From: Acinetobacter sp. LoGeW2-3
Lineage (GTDB): Bacteria > Pseudomonadota > Gammaproteobacteria > Pseudomonadales > Moraxellaceae
Assembly: GCF_002688565.1 (NCBI RefSeq)
Contig: NZ_CP024011.1
Location: 558,001 to 622,000 of the forward strand
DNA length: 64,000 nucleotides
Direction: 5' to 3'
Shown: piece by piece, positions 50,915 to 63,428 of the stretch
Layout: each line of letters opens with the position of its first letter
Position numbering within the stretch: the first letter of the stretch is position 1
Position numbers and translations under genes: made by a program
Notes under the pieces: model-generated
The model's input: the letters and a program-made list of their open reading frames with translations, nothing else
Told to the model about the DNA's origin: nothing
Databases searched by the model: none

Positions 50915-53248
50915 CTACTTACATATAGCTTCTAGAACCTGGCTGCTAGCATTCTGGAACTGAGTATTATTGAGGTTAAATTGCCCTTGGCAGTATTGTC
51001 CTCCTTGAGTTTTAACTTTCAGGTTATATATACCCGGTTTAAATAAATACAAATAAACTAGACCTTGACTGTCTACATAAGAAGGCTCTTCACTAAGTCC
51101 TTCTATAAATACTTCAGATCCCGCAACAAGATTGTTTTGCTGTATATCTTTAAGTCTAAGTGCAATACGTTTAGTTTTATGAATAGGGAAATCCAGTCGA
51201 TATCCACGTTGATCCAATCCCACTATTTCCTTAGAAGAACGATCAAAAGTTTCATCCATCGCAAGCTGATTGTGATCAAAAGAAATATCATAATGAATAT
51301 AAGGAATAATATTATGTACAAACATATATCCCTTATTATTTGTACTTCCAGCCCGTGTACCAGAACGATAAATATCAAGATCAGGATGCTTATCAGCATT
51401 CACTAATACAAATGCATTATCTGCATATTTCGTTAAAGAAACTTTACTACCTAACCATACCAATGCACCCTCAAATGATGCTTGAGAATATCGACGATCT
51501 TCAAATTCATCATGGGAAAGTTGTAGATTACCTATACTCGTTTTCCATAAACCATAAGCATTATAATTAAATTCTTCATCTCGATGATTTACTCCAACTA
51601 CGTAATCAAAACCATTTTGTGTCATAGTTCGATGCGCATAACTTAAACTGGTTTCATTATCAGCAGTGTCATGATCTAAAGAAACCCGCCCTTTTTCTCC
51701 CCAATTATAATAAAAAGCAATATTAAAGCCTTGATCTCCATCTTGACCAAAATCTTTATAATAGCCAAAGTCTGTAAATAAATTTCTTGTTAAGCTCTTG
51801 GTCGCGCGGACATCTAAAAGTTTACGATCTTCCCTAAGCGTACCATCTTCATTGTTATAATAAGATTGAAAAATATAATTAAAACCTAAACCATCAATAA
51901 TTTTCAGATTAGTAAGGTTAAAATATAAAATATTTGAAGACTCAATATTTGACTCATATGTATCAGAGTCTAAGTATTCATACTTTTCAGTAAAATATCG
52001 TCCATTTAAACCGAAAGCCCAATTTTTGGAATCACGGCTGATACCAATTGCCGCTGCATACCCCTGTTCATTGATTTCTTTTGACTGACTAGCTGAGACA
52101 GCTGTATCTAAAAGGAAATATTTACTGATCCCTTGCGTCCATAATAAATCTACATTACTCACATTTTCATTATAAAGTAGGTCTGTTCCTAAAGTTGTAG
52201 ATGCTGTCATCCCTCGACGAAAATAAAATTTACCAAAGAAATCTCGATAATCATCATCCGCCACATCATAGTTATAACGTAATTTTCCTACTGATAAGTT
52301 ATATTCATTGAGTTTTGGCTTTAATAATCGGCTGTTAATATAAACTGGAAAACTCCGTACAGTACGATTTCCTAAAATATCCTCTACTACAATCTGAGCA
52401 TTACCAGCCTGATTAACAATCGCTCCACCTGGTAAATTATAATTACCTGGTGTCACAGAATCTCGATATAGCCTGACACCATTAATAAAAAGATCGACAG
52501 TAGATGGTAGACTAGCGCTACCATTCAAGGCGGGAATATTCCAATAAACAAAATCTGGCCGTTCTATATAATTTGTTCCAAAACTTAAGCCGCCAAAACG
52601 AAAAGAATTATTCAGTAAACTATATGAGCTAGTCGTATCCCCTAAGGTTAGTTTTAAGAAATTTTTAGGGAAATCTACATCCAAGGTACTATTAACACGT
52701 AAAAGTTGCTGCTCTACCTCTTCTGGATCATTCCGGTAAAGAAAAGCATTTTTAAATAGCCAATAATCGTTAAATATTCCTAATTCTGAGAAAGTATTAA
52801 ATTCTTGATGCTCCTCGTCCTTACCATAAAACAAACTATAATTAATAAAGCCTCCAAAATTTGCTTTTTCTGGACTTTCTATCGATAGTTCGTAATCGGT
52901 TCCTTCAAAGTAATCTGCGGGTAAAAAAACTTTAATTGCTTGAAGACTATAATCATCTTCTATTTGAATATTTGGCTGAGTTAATAGGCAAAAACTATTT
53001 TTCGCTGAGTGTCTTGGGATTTTCTCAATACGAATCCCAATGTCGTGTAAGGCTTCACATTCAACAAATCTATTTTCCCCCTCAGAAAAAGTAATTGTTT
53101 CAGTATTATAATCCACTCCATTGATCCAAATATTGACAATAAGTTGTTCAGACTTTTCTGTCTGAACGGGTTCTTGGACAGCTTCCGCATTTGTATTTGT
53201 TACCCCTATACCACATGCGATCACTAAAAGAAGTTTTGTGGCTTTCAT
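50915..53248 (-). CDS. Archaic (Csu-like) fimbrial outer membrane usher
   Basis: 777 aa. Signal peptide to about residue 22 (TNTNAEA), N-terminal chaperone-binding domain (LIVNIWINGVDYNTETITF), then a long beta-barrel region with YNLSVGKLRYNYD and a plug-like part (VDLFINGVRLYRDSVTPGNY). It ends in a C-terminal domain with DSQGLVYLYLFKPGIYNLKV. It secretes and assembles subunits across the outer membrane. The frame is complete. Base use is AT-rich compared with the housekeeping genes around it. Confidence 0.92.
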   Translation of the reverse strand: MKATKLLLVIACGIGVTNTNAEAVQEPVQTEKSEQLIVNIWINGVDYNTETITFSEGENRFVECEALHDIGIRIEKIPRHSAKNSFCLLTQPNIQIEDDYSLQAIKVFLPADYFEGTDYELSIESPEKANFGGFINYSLFYGKDEEHQEFNTFSELGIFNDYWLFKNAFLYRNDPEEVEQQLLRVNSTLDVDFPKNFLKLTLGDTTSSYSLLNNSFRFGGLSFGTNYIERPDFVYWNIPALNGSASLPSTVDLFINGVRLYRDSVTPGNYNLPGGAIVNQAGNAQIVVEDILGNRTVRSFPVYINSRLLKPKLNEYNLSVGKLRYNYDVADDDYRDFFGKFYFRRGMTASTTLGTDLLYNENVSNVDLLWTQGISKYFLLDTAVSASQSKEINEQGYAAAIGISRDSKNWAFGLNGRYFTEKYEYLDSDTYESNIESSNILYFNLTNLKIIDGLGFNYIFQSYYNNEDGTLREDRKLLDVRATKSLTRNLFTDFGYYKDFGQDGDQGFNIAFYYNWGEKGRVSLDHDTADNETSLSYAHRTMTQNGFDYVVGVNHRDEEFNYNAYGLWKTSIGNLQLSHDEFEDRRYSQASFEGALVWLGSKVSLTKYADNAFVLVNADKHPDLDIYRSGTRAGSTNNKGYMFVHNIIPYIHYDISFDHNQLAMDETFDRSSKEIVGLDQRGYRLDFPIHKTKRIALRLKDIQQNNLVAGSEVFIEGLSEEPSYVDSQGLVYLYLFKPGIYNLKVKTQGGQYCQGQFNLNNTQFQNASSQVLEAICK

Positions 53249-53289
53249 AGCACTATCCTTTTACTACTTTTTATTATTGGATCAACTCA

Positions 53290-53988
53290 TTAACTTTTCA
53301 CAGGAAACTCTATATATCCAGCCTCATCTAACTTGATTTTTAGTTTTACTGCATTACCTGTTTTCATTTCCCTCAATTCAAATTTAACCTTATTCCCACT
53401 TAACACATAAAGAGCAACATCTTGTCGCAATAATTCATTATTTTTATCATCCAAAACAATTACTTCAGTTATTTTTGCAAAAGAATTTGCAGTGTTTTTT
53501 ATATTCAGATAAGTTAAGTTATTAGTTTTTTGTAAATCAACATTTAATTTAGGGGGAGTTACTGTTCCAGCAAAGAGTGGTAAAGAAAAATTAAATAAAA
53601 AATTAATCGTAGATTTATCCTTGATCGGGGTAATTTCTTTAAAAACGACTCTCCATGCTTGTTGTTGATTCAAATTAATAGGTGGTTGGCTAAAACCAAT
53701 ACGTACTATTTGTTTACTTTCCGGTTTAAGCTCAAATATTTTTGGATTGAATAAAAGTGTATTATCTTCGACTAGGATATCGTTTCCTGATTCATCCTGC
53801 TGCCATTTAAATGCATTAATTTCAAAAATTTTAGAAGATGACAACCCGGTGCTTTCAATATTTACTGTAGTACTTTTTTGTTTTTTAAAATTCTGTATAT
53901 TTAATTGAATAGGATTAAACTTAATTCCTGCAGACAGTGACATACTACATAGAAATACTATCAGAAATCCTATTATTTTTTTATTCAT
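53290..53988 (-). CDS. Archaic (Csu-like) periplasmic pilus chaperone
   Basis: 232 aa from the ATG at 53988 (MNKKIIGFLIVFL), which has GGAG seven bases upstream. Signal peptide to about residue 20, then a PapD-like two-domain immunoglobulin fold. FNPIQLNIQNFKKQKSTTVNIE forms the first strands, and PESKQIVRIGFSQPPIN the G1-strand region that donates residues to subunits. It should cap the pilin and tip subunits. It follows the pilin gene after an intercistronic hairpin. Confidence 0.92.
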   Translation of the reverse strand: MNKKIIGFLIVFLCSMSLSAGIKFNPIQLNIQNFKKQKSTTVNIESTGLSSSKIFEINAFKWQQDESGNDILVEDNTLLFNPKIFELKPESKQIVRIGFSQPPINLNQQQAWRVVFKEITPIKDKSTINFLFNFSLPLFAGTVTPPKLNVDLQKTNNLTYLNIKNTANSFAKITEVIVLDDKNNELLRQDVALYVLSGNKVKFELREMKTGNAVKLKIKLDEAGYIEFPVKS

Positions 53989-54037
53989 TATAAACTCCAA
54001 AATATTAGATTTAATTATTAATTTTTAAATATTAAAG

Positions 54038-54062
54038 TAGGAGATGCTTAACACATCTCCTA
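54038..54062 (-). other. Intercistronic hairpin between pilin and chaperone genes
   Basis: TAGGAGATG-CTTAACA-CATCTCCTA, a 9-bp stem 38 bp past the pilin stop. No strong U-run follows. It could slow transcription or protect the pilin part of the mRNA and so make pilin more abundant than chaperone and usher. Confidence 0.6.
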
Positions 54063-54099
54063 ATTATTCAATTATTATTTAAAAGTAATTTTTCTTTTT

Positions 54100-54612
54100 T
54101 TAGAATCGAACTGCTACTGTATATATACCTGAGTAAAGACCAGCATCTGCTTCAGCATAATTAGTACCTGAGACTGTTGCAGTTACATTAAATCTTTGAT
54201 CAGCATTACGAGTGCTTGCGAATGTTGTATTGCCACGAACCTCACCTCTAGCTCCTGCTTGTCGTGTAGTAACATCTACTGGCACTCTCGCACCAGCTGG
54301 ACCAGTTAAATTTCTTGGTGCAGAAATATCTAAGCGATAAGGAGCATTAGTCCGCACAGTGAAAGAACCGGTATCCGTCCAATTACCGTTCCGCTCTGTA
54401 AGAGTTAGAGTTTCATCAAGAATATCCAAGTCACAATGACGCGGCACATCTAAAAGAATTTTGATTTTACCATCACATTTATCACCACAACTACTTTTAC
54501 CTGGTTTATGTGGTTTGTTTGGTCCTTTTCCATGATCATCGCCTGCATAAACACTTGCTGATCCTAAGCCAACCACTAAAGATGCTAATGCTGCAAAAAT
54601 TATTTTATTCAT
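54100..54612 (-). CDS. Csu-like major pilin (SCPU family)
   Basis: 170 aa from the ATG at 54612, which has GGAG about six bases upstream; an ATG four codons earlier overlaps that site. Signal peptide to about residue 23 (SVYA). An unusual charged, Gly/Pro/Lys/His-rich segment follows (DDHGKGPNKPHKPGKSS, about 25-42) with CGDKC, then the pilin fold from KIKILLDVPRHCDLDI to a final IYTVAVRF strand. First gene of the four-gene operon. Family by overall pattern and context rather than by a strong motif. Confidence 0.82.
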   Translation of the reverse strand: MNKIIFAALASLVVGLGSASVYAGDDHGKGPNKPHKPGKSSCGDKCDGKIKILLDVPRHCDLDILDETLTLTERNGNWTDTGSFTVRTNAPYRLDISAPRNLTGPAGARVPVDVTTRQAGARGEVRGNTTFASTRNADQRFNVTATVSGTNYAEADAGLYSGIYTVAVRF

Positions 54613-55560
54613 ATTTTTCTCCATTCTTTTAAAAAGAATATAAATATTTATTTCGAAGAACGGTTAATGCAAAACTCTTTATTATTATGAGTGCAGCCAC
54701 CTAACCGTAGGCTTATCTTATTATTTTTAGTTTCAAAACATATAAACGTGACACTATTCACAATACATTGTATTTTTATTTAACAAACACACACAAACAC
54801 TATATTACATTGTATTTTAATACTTTAATTGGATTACATTACTTAATAAAGCAACCACTCCCTTAAAATGACATAAATTAATATTCAATTAAATTAACTT
54901 TTTTTTAAAATCCATAAAACAAGTTATTGTTTTATAAAAATTAATTTTAAATAGAAATAAAAAAATCTTCTCAAGAAAATTTACAAAAACTTACAATTTA
55001 AAATCTAATATTTTAAAATAAAATTATCAAACCTTTTATTTTTATTATTTTTCATTAATTTGCATTCTGCTTCTCAAAAATAAAAAACTAATAATTAAAT
55101 TAATTAATTTAAAAACAATAACTTAATATATTATTTTTCATTCTTTTAATGTTTGTATCAAAATTGATTACTTTTATTTCTTTTACCTTATCTTTTTTTT
55201 AAACTTTAAATTTTATTTCACTTTTACACAATCAATATCACACCTATTAATAATTTAGCTCCTTTTTAAAATGATATATTATTTAACTTAATAATCTATA
55301 TTTAACAAATAATTTATATCTATTATATTATCTACATATGCCATATAGTGAGCTATAAATACCAAACTAAATATAAATAGAATAAAAAAATCTCCACCCT
55401 CTACTCTATTTTTAATATTTTAACTATATCAATTAAGCTCTATATACTGCTTTAATAAAAAATATTAAATTTAAAATCAAAACTTTAAATTACTTAAAGA
55501 AGAATAAAACATTAATTCCCTTAAAATAACTTATGTATGTAAATAATCCTTATTCTTATA
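54613..55560. other. AT-rich gene-free region upstream of the pilus operon
   Basis: Nearly 950 bp without a credible gene on either strand. It holds the pilus promoter and the paired motif at 54762-54816. An inverted repeat ACGGTTA...TAACCGT (about 54660-54708, minus strand) lies in the probable leader. Otherwise only AT-rich low-complexity sequence. Confidence 0.55.
54762..54817. promoter_or_regulatory. Paired motif TACATTGTATTT, possible pilus-operon operator
   Basis: Two copies of TACATTGTATTT at 54764-54775 and 54806-54817, start to start 42 bp, four helical turns. The first is part of the near-palindrome AATACATTGTATT. They lie 150-200 bp upstream of the pilin ATG. In AT-rich DNA chance cannot be excluded. 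Confidence 0.35.
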
Positions 55561-55565
55561 TCTTG

Positions 55566-55702
55566 GTCAGGTGAATAAGAAATTAATTTCTCTCTACATC
55601 AACGATTTTGTTCGCTTGAATCCAAGGCATGAGCGAATTCATAGCACTGCTTTGAATGAGGCGCAAGGAATGAAAAGCACTGCTTTACCATTTTTGAGGT
55701 AC
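55566..55702. repeat. Copy A of ilvC-tail repeat
   Basis: 55566-55630 matches the true ilvC end and its 3' flank (56086-56150) at 58 of 65 positions without gaps. On the minus strand it would encode [19 protein letters not shown]. 55631-55702 matches copy C (55962-56033) at 63 of 72 positions. Confidence 0.85.
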
Positions 55703-55746
55703 GTACTATCAAATGAAATGATTCGAGAGACTAATTTTTTTACTTA

Positions 55747-55816
55747 GATCTAAAGTATGAGAAGACTCAAAATACTGTTTTAAGTGAAGCACAAGGAAAG
55801 AAAGCCTGCTTTCCTT
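55747..55816. repeat. Diverged copy B of the repeat
   Basis: Shares AAGCACAAGGAA and the general order of the second half of copies A and C, but is much more diverged and lacks the ilvC-like part. Confidence 0.5.
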
Positions 55817-55863
55817 TTCTTTGAAGCAATCCCCCTACCAAGTCAACTGCTTTTATAACGCCT

Positions 55864-55896
55864 AAAAAGCTCCCCTGTTAAAAACAAGGGCTTTTT
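55864..55896. terminator. Bidirectional terminator-like hairpin
   Basis: AAAAAGC, then CCCCTGTT / AACAAGGG (one mismatch), then GCTTTTT; T-runs on both strands. It may be a leftover terminator of a lost gene, since no gene ends next to it. Confidence 0.65.
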
Positions 55897-55928
55897 GACT
55901 TAGAAATTAGAACTTAGTTCTTTTCTTA

Positions 55929-56033
55929 ATCAACGATTTTGTTTGCTTGAATCCAAGGTATGAGCAAATTCAAAGCATTGCTTTGAATGAAGCACAAGGA
56001 ATAAAAAGTATTGCTTTACCATTTTTGAGGCAC
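55929..56033. repeat. Copy C of ilvC-tail repeat
   Basis: 55929-55961 matches ilvC 56118-56150 at 32 of 33 positions; the rest pairs with copy A. Read on the minus strand it would give [11 protein letters not shown] and a stop, the last residues of IlvC. Confidence 0.85.
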
Positions 56034-56047
56034 AAAGTTTCCAATGT

Positions 56048-56076
56048 AAAAAACCCACTCAAATTGAGTGGGTTTT
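56048..56076 (-). terminator. Rho-independent terminator after ilvC
   Basis: AAACCCACTC-AAATT-GAGTGGGTTT with A/T runs on both sides, 27 bp past the ilvC stop. Confidence 0.88.
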
Positions 56077-56102
56077 CCGTATTCAGTCAGTTGAATAAGA
56101 GA

Positions 56103-57131
<1,029 letters not shown>

Positions 57132-57153
57132 TTAATGCTTGTTTGTCTGTTTA

Positions 57154-57187
57154 ATCAGGCAGTGATTTTTTATTTACACTGCCTGAT
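57154..57187 (-). other. Intercistronic hairpin between ilvH and ilvC
   Basis: 11-bp perfect stem ATCAGGCAGTG/CACTGCCTGAT with a 12-base AT loop. No T-run follows, so it is more likely a processing or stabilising element than a full terminator. Confidence 0.65.
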
Positions 57188-57223
57188 ACCCCCTTCTTTT
57201 TAGGATGAGGAAATACTTTAAAA

Positions 57224-57715
57224 TTAGATCGTCAGTACTTTTTCGCCACGTGCGATACCTGAAACACCTGAGCGAACTACTTCTAAAATAGTATGTTCTG
57301 CAAGTGCATCGATAAACGCATCCACTTTTTCAGTGGTTCCCGCGATTTGAATGGTATATGTCGTTGGTGTTACATCGACAATCTGACCACGGAAAATATC
57401 GGCAGTACGTTTGATTTCATCACGTGATGAACCGAGTGCTTTAACTTTAATCAGCATCAGTTCACGTTCGATGTGCGCACCTTCTGAAAGATCAACCACT
57501 TTTACCACTTCAACCAGCTTGTTCAGCTGTTTAGTGATTTGCTCGATCTTGTGATCATCACCATAAGTGGTCAATGTCAAACGAGAAAGTGTTGGATCTT
57601 CAGTTGGCGCAACGTTCAATGTTTCAATGTTGTAGCCACGTTGTGAGAATAAACCCACTAAACGAGAAAGCGCGCCTGCTTCGTTTTCAACAAGTACAGA
57701 GATGATATGTCTCAT
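57224..57715 (-). CDS. ilvH: Acetolactate synthase small (regulatory) subunit
   Basis: 163 aa from the ATG at 57715 ([19 protein letters not shown]), with GGAG eight bases upstream; longer starts lie inside ilvI. N-terminal ACT domain with [27 protein letters not shown], the valine-binding region, and a C-terminal dimer domain. It makes the large subunit sensitive to valine. The ATG overlaps the ilvI stop (ATGA). Confidence 0.96.
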   Translation of the reverse strand: MRHIISVLVENEAGALSRLVGLFSQRGYNIETLNVAPTEDPTLSRLTLTTYGDDHKIEQITKQLNKLVEVVKVVDLSEGAHIERELMLIKVKALGSSRDEIKRTADIFRGQIVDVTPTTYTIQIAGTTEKVDAFIDALAEHTILEVVRSGVSGIARGEKVLTI

Positions 57716-59439
57716 GCTGTGCGCTCCCCTTTTGCCAACCACATATCTTGCATTGATTGACCTGCAATCAACATCGGATAAACGTGTTCCGTACGATCAA
57801 CCATGACGTTAATGAATACGCACTTATCATTGATTGCCATCGCTTCTTCAAGCTTCGATTCAAGCTCATCAGCATGGTCAATCTGAATACCCACGTGACC
57901 ATAAGCTTCCATCAATTTCGCAAAGTCAGGCAATGACTCTACATAAGAACTTGAATGGCGACCTTCGTAGTTCATATCCTGCCACTGTTTCACCATACCC
58001 AAGGCACGGTTGTTCAAGCACAAGATTTTTACGTTCAAGCCGTATTGCTTACAAGTCGAAAGTTCCTGGATACACATCTGGATTGATGCTTCACCAGTGA
58101 TACACACTACTTGCTGATCTGGGAATGCAAGTTTTGCAGCCATCGCATATGGTAGACCAACACCCATAGTCCCTAGACCACCAGAGTTAATCCATTGACG
58201 AGGACGTTTGTATTTGTAATGCATTGCACCGAACATCTGGTGCTGACCAACGTCAGAGGTAATGATCGCTTCACCATTGGTCACTTTGTCTAAAGCACGT
58301 ACCACTTGCTGAGGTTTCATTGAACCATCAGTTGGAATATCGAACTTCAAGCCGTGAACCTGACGCCATTCATTGATCTGTTTCCACCATGCCGCAATCG
58401 CTTCAGGATTTGGCTTGGACACATTCATTTGCTTCAACTGGTTCAGCATTTCGTTCAGTACAGGTTCTACTGCACCCACGATTGGAATGTGCGCCATGAT
58501 GGTTTTAGAAATCGTTGCCGGGTCAATGTCAATGTGAATGACTTTGGCATTTGGACAGAATTTCGCAGGGTTATTGGTTACACGGTCATCGAAACGCGCA
58601 CCTACACACAGAATTACGTCTGCATTGTGCATGGTCATGTTGGCTTCGTAAGTACCGTGCATACCCAACATGCCGATGAATTGATCATCATCGCCTGGGA
58701 ATGCGCCTAAGCCCATCAAAGTATTTGTAACTGGGAAGCCCAATAGATGCGCAAGCTCAGTCAATTGTGCTGAAGCATTACCCTGAACCACACCACCGCC
58801 TGAGTAAATCACTGGGCGTTTCGCATGAATCAGTTCATCAATCGCTTTACGGATTTGACCTGAGTGACCACGATATGGTGGTTGATACGAACGCATCTTC
58901 ACTTTTTCAGGATATTCGTATGCAAATTTCTCTGCTGGGTTAGTCGCATCTTTCGGAATATCTACAACCACTGGACCTGGACGGCCGCTCGATGCGATAT
59001 AGAATGCTTTTTTGATAATTGCAGGAATTTCGCTGGCATGACGAACCTGGAAGCTATGCTTCACAATCGGACGGGAAATACCAACCATGTCTGTTTCCTG
59101 GAACGCATCTTCACCGATTAAGTGGCTTGCAACCTGACCAGACAGGATCACCATAGGAATGGAGTCCATATAAGCTGTTGCAATTGGCGTTACAGTATTG
59201 GTTGCGCCCGGACCTGAAGTGACAAGCACCACACCAGTTTTACCTGTTACACGCGAGTATGCATCTGCCATATGGCCGGCAGCTTGTTCGTGACGTACGA
59301 GGTAATGATTAATTTTGTCTTGTTGAAATAGCGCGTCGTAGATATGTAGAACTGCGCCGCCTGGATATCCAAAAACATGTTCAACGCCTTCATCCGCTAA
59401 TGCGCGAACGAGCATTTCACCACCAGATAAAAGTTCCAA
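57712..59439 (-). CDS. ilvI: Acetolactate synthase large subunit
   Basis: 575 aa from a TTG at 59439 with AGGGTG upstream. TPP enzyme: catalytic Glu in [19 protein letters not shown]-related [25 protein letters not shown], and the TPP-binding [15 protein letters not shown]...[11 protein letters not shown], with Ala (GEAS) where the usual motif has Asp (GDGS or GDAS). First step of branched-chain synthesis. Heads the ilvIHC operon. Confidence 0.96.
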   Translation of the reverse strand: MELLSGGEMLVRALADEGVEHVFGYPGGAVLHIYDALFQQDKINHYLVRHEQAAGHMADAYSRVTGKTGVVLVTSGPGATNTVTPIATAYMDSIPMVILSGQVASHLIGEDAFQETDMVGISRPIVKHSFQVRHASEIPAIIKKAFYIASSGRPGPVVVDIPKDATNPAEKFAYEYPEKVKMRSYQPPYRGHSGQIRKAIDELIHAKRPVIYSGGGVVQGNASAQLTELAHLLGFPVTNTLMGLGAFPGDDDQFIGMLGMHGTYEANMTMHNADVILCVGARFDDRVTNNPAKFCPNAKVIHIDIDPATISKTIMAHIPIVGAVEPVLNEMLNQLKQMNVSKPNPEAIAAWWKQINEWRQVHGLKFDIPTDGSMKPQQVVRALDKVTNGEAIITSDVGQHQMFGAMHYKYKRPRQWINSGGLGTMGVGLPYAMAAKLAFPDQQVVCITGEASIQMCIQELSTCKQYGLNVKILCLNNRALGMVKQWQDMNYEGRHSSSYVESLPDFAKLMEAYGHVGIQIDHADELESKLEEAMAINDKCVFINVMVDRTEHVYPMLIAGQSMQDMWLAKGERTA

Positions 59440-60119
59440 CGTGATTCACCCTAATATTATTCACTGCACAAATGGGAGGCATTTGCAGTGTTCATTCATT
59501 AACTGTCTGCACTGTTATAGCACATAAATTTCATAGTTTTCATAGCAATAGGAAAAAAATCTGATCTCTTTGCTGTTCGAGCAATACAAGATCTAAAACA
59601 TGTTGGGATAAACATATTTTGCTTAGCTTTGTTCAATTTCTCGGCTAGAGAAATCGCCCACTGCATGAAATGACACTTATTCGAAGGGTGATCGATCTAA
59701 GGCATATAAAACTATTGCAGCATTCTTGTGTTTTCAGCCCCTAAAGTCAAGTTCAAAAAACACTCTGTTTCCTTTGATGAGCAGGGTTTTTGCTGTTTTT
59801 CTAAACTTTTATGAATAATACGACCCTTTACACTATGTTTTTATTCTAAATTTATTTAATAAAATCATATCCTTAAATATTTATTTCTATAAAATTTTAA
59901 TATGTCTTATATAAAAAAAATGAATGAATTTTTCTATTTTTTAATTTGAATGTTTATAAATAAATTTTCTTATTCGCCTGTTTATATTTTCTCCTGTTTA
60001 TTAACCTCTGTACTTAGCTATAAAAGGTCGATAAAAACAGACAAAAATACTCCTCTGATTTTTTAAACTGACTACAATATGCATAACCTGAATGCTTAAA
60101 TTGCAAAGGATCAATAACA
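59440..60119. other. Gene-free divergent promoter region
   Basis: About 680 bp between ilvI and the DUF4124 gene. A hairpin lies at 59462-59490, just upstream of ilvI. The rest is AT-rich; promoters for both directions must lie here but I could not place them with confidence. No leader peptide rich in Ile, Leu or Val was found. Confidence 0.6.
59462..59490 (-). promoter_or_regulatory. Hairpin in the ilvI leader
   Basis: CACTGC-AAATG pairs with CATTTGCAGTG (two-base bulge) around a 5-base loop, about 22 bases before the ilvI TTG. No U-run follows; a role in translation control is possible. Confidence 0.4.
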
Positions 60120-60455
60120 ATGAAACGTTCACTGTTTACCACTTTAATCAGTGCCCTTTTGCTCGGTTTCATAAGTGGAAATACTTTGGCAGATCAATAC
60201 TATAAATGGGTAGATACTAAAGGGGTCACTCACTATACGAAAACTCCACCACCACACAATGCCAAAAAAGCAGGCAAAGTGGAAACTTATGGCTGGAAAA
60301 ACTCTGCACCAACACCTGCACGTAATGAAAGTGCTGAAACAAAAACGGTGACAGAAAACAATCAGTCGCCTGCAGTCTCTAAAATCCAGCAGGATCAACA
60401 ACAGCAGGATGCAAACCGAGCACTGCAACAGTCGAGATCTGAAAAATCACTTTAG
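60120..60455 (+). CDS. DUF4124 domain exported protein
   Basis: 111 aa. Signal peptide to about residue 24 (GNTLA), then DQYYKWVDTKGVTHYTKTPPP, the DUF4124 signature, followed by a low-complexity tail rich in Gln, Ser and Glu. AAGGATC lies upstream of the ATG. Periplasmic, function unknown. Placed about 120 bp before leuS. Confidence 0.87.
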   Translation: MKRSLFTTLISALLLGFISGNTLADQYYKWVDTKGVTHYTKTPPPHNAKKAGKVETYGWKNSAPTPARNESAETKTVTENNQSPAVSKIQQDQQQQDANRALQQSRSEKSL

Positions 60456-60557
60456 TGACAGACTGCACTGCTGTATTTTCACTGATTTTTCGTAGGTGCA
60501 AAATTCACTTTTAGGTGCATTTTGCGCTATGCTGTGCAACAAACTTTTCCTCCGTAA

Positions 60558-63194
<2,637 letters not shown>

Positions 63195-63206
63195 ATAAAT
63201 TTAGAG

Positions 63207-63313
63207 AAATCCCTCCCACCCTCCCTTTAATAAAGGGAGGAGCTGTGCTTCCTAGAGGCACTCTACACATTGTGGAAAGTCCCCCTTTGAAAAAGGGGGA
63301 TTTAGGGGGATTA
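63207..63313. repeat. Mosaic of short dispersed repeats between leuS and lptE
   Basis: Module 2 (63207-63242: AAATCCCTCCC...TAAAGGGAGGAG) followed by module 1 (63275-63313: AAGTCCCCCTTTGAAAAAGG, then GGGATTTAGGGGGATT). Both modules occur in the other order at 7463-7561. Module 1 matches across nearly its whole length with two C/T or G/A differences that preserve pairing. Confidence 0.82.
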
Positions 63314-63340
63314 AATTTAGCAAGTAAAACAATTCCCAAA

Positions 63341-63376
63341 CAAAGCCCGTTGCCAGTCAACGGGCTTTGACTTTAC
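63341..63376 (+). terminator. Strong hairpin after leuS
   Basis: Perfect 12-bp stem CAAAGCCCGTTG/CAACGGGCTTTG with a 5-base loop. The T-run is weak (ACTTT), so it may terminate only partly and allow read-through into lptE. Confidence 0.7.
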
Positions 63377-63428
63377 AATCCGATTCAGGATTTCAGATAT
63401 TTCCTTCGGGAAGAACAGAGGACAACGC

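Noticed and set aside
55566..56033. Repeat array as a CRISPR
   Set aside because: Only two good copies about 360 bp apart, units too long, no spacer pattern and no cas genes.
59491..59560. Leader peptide for ilv attenuation
   Set aside because: The only nearby short minus-strand frame (starting at 59543) reads MKTMKFMCYNSADS, with no run of Ile, Leu or Val codons, and no attenuator U-run follows.
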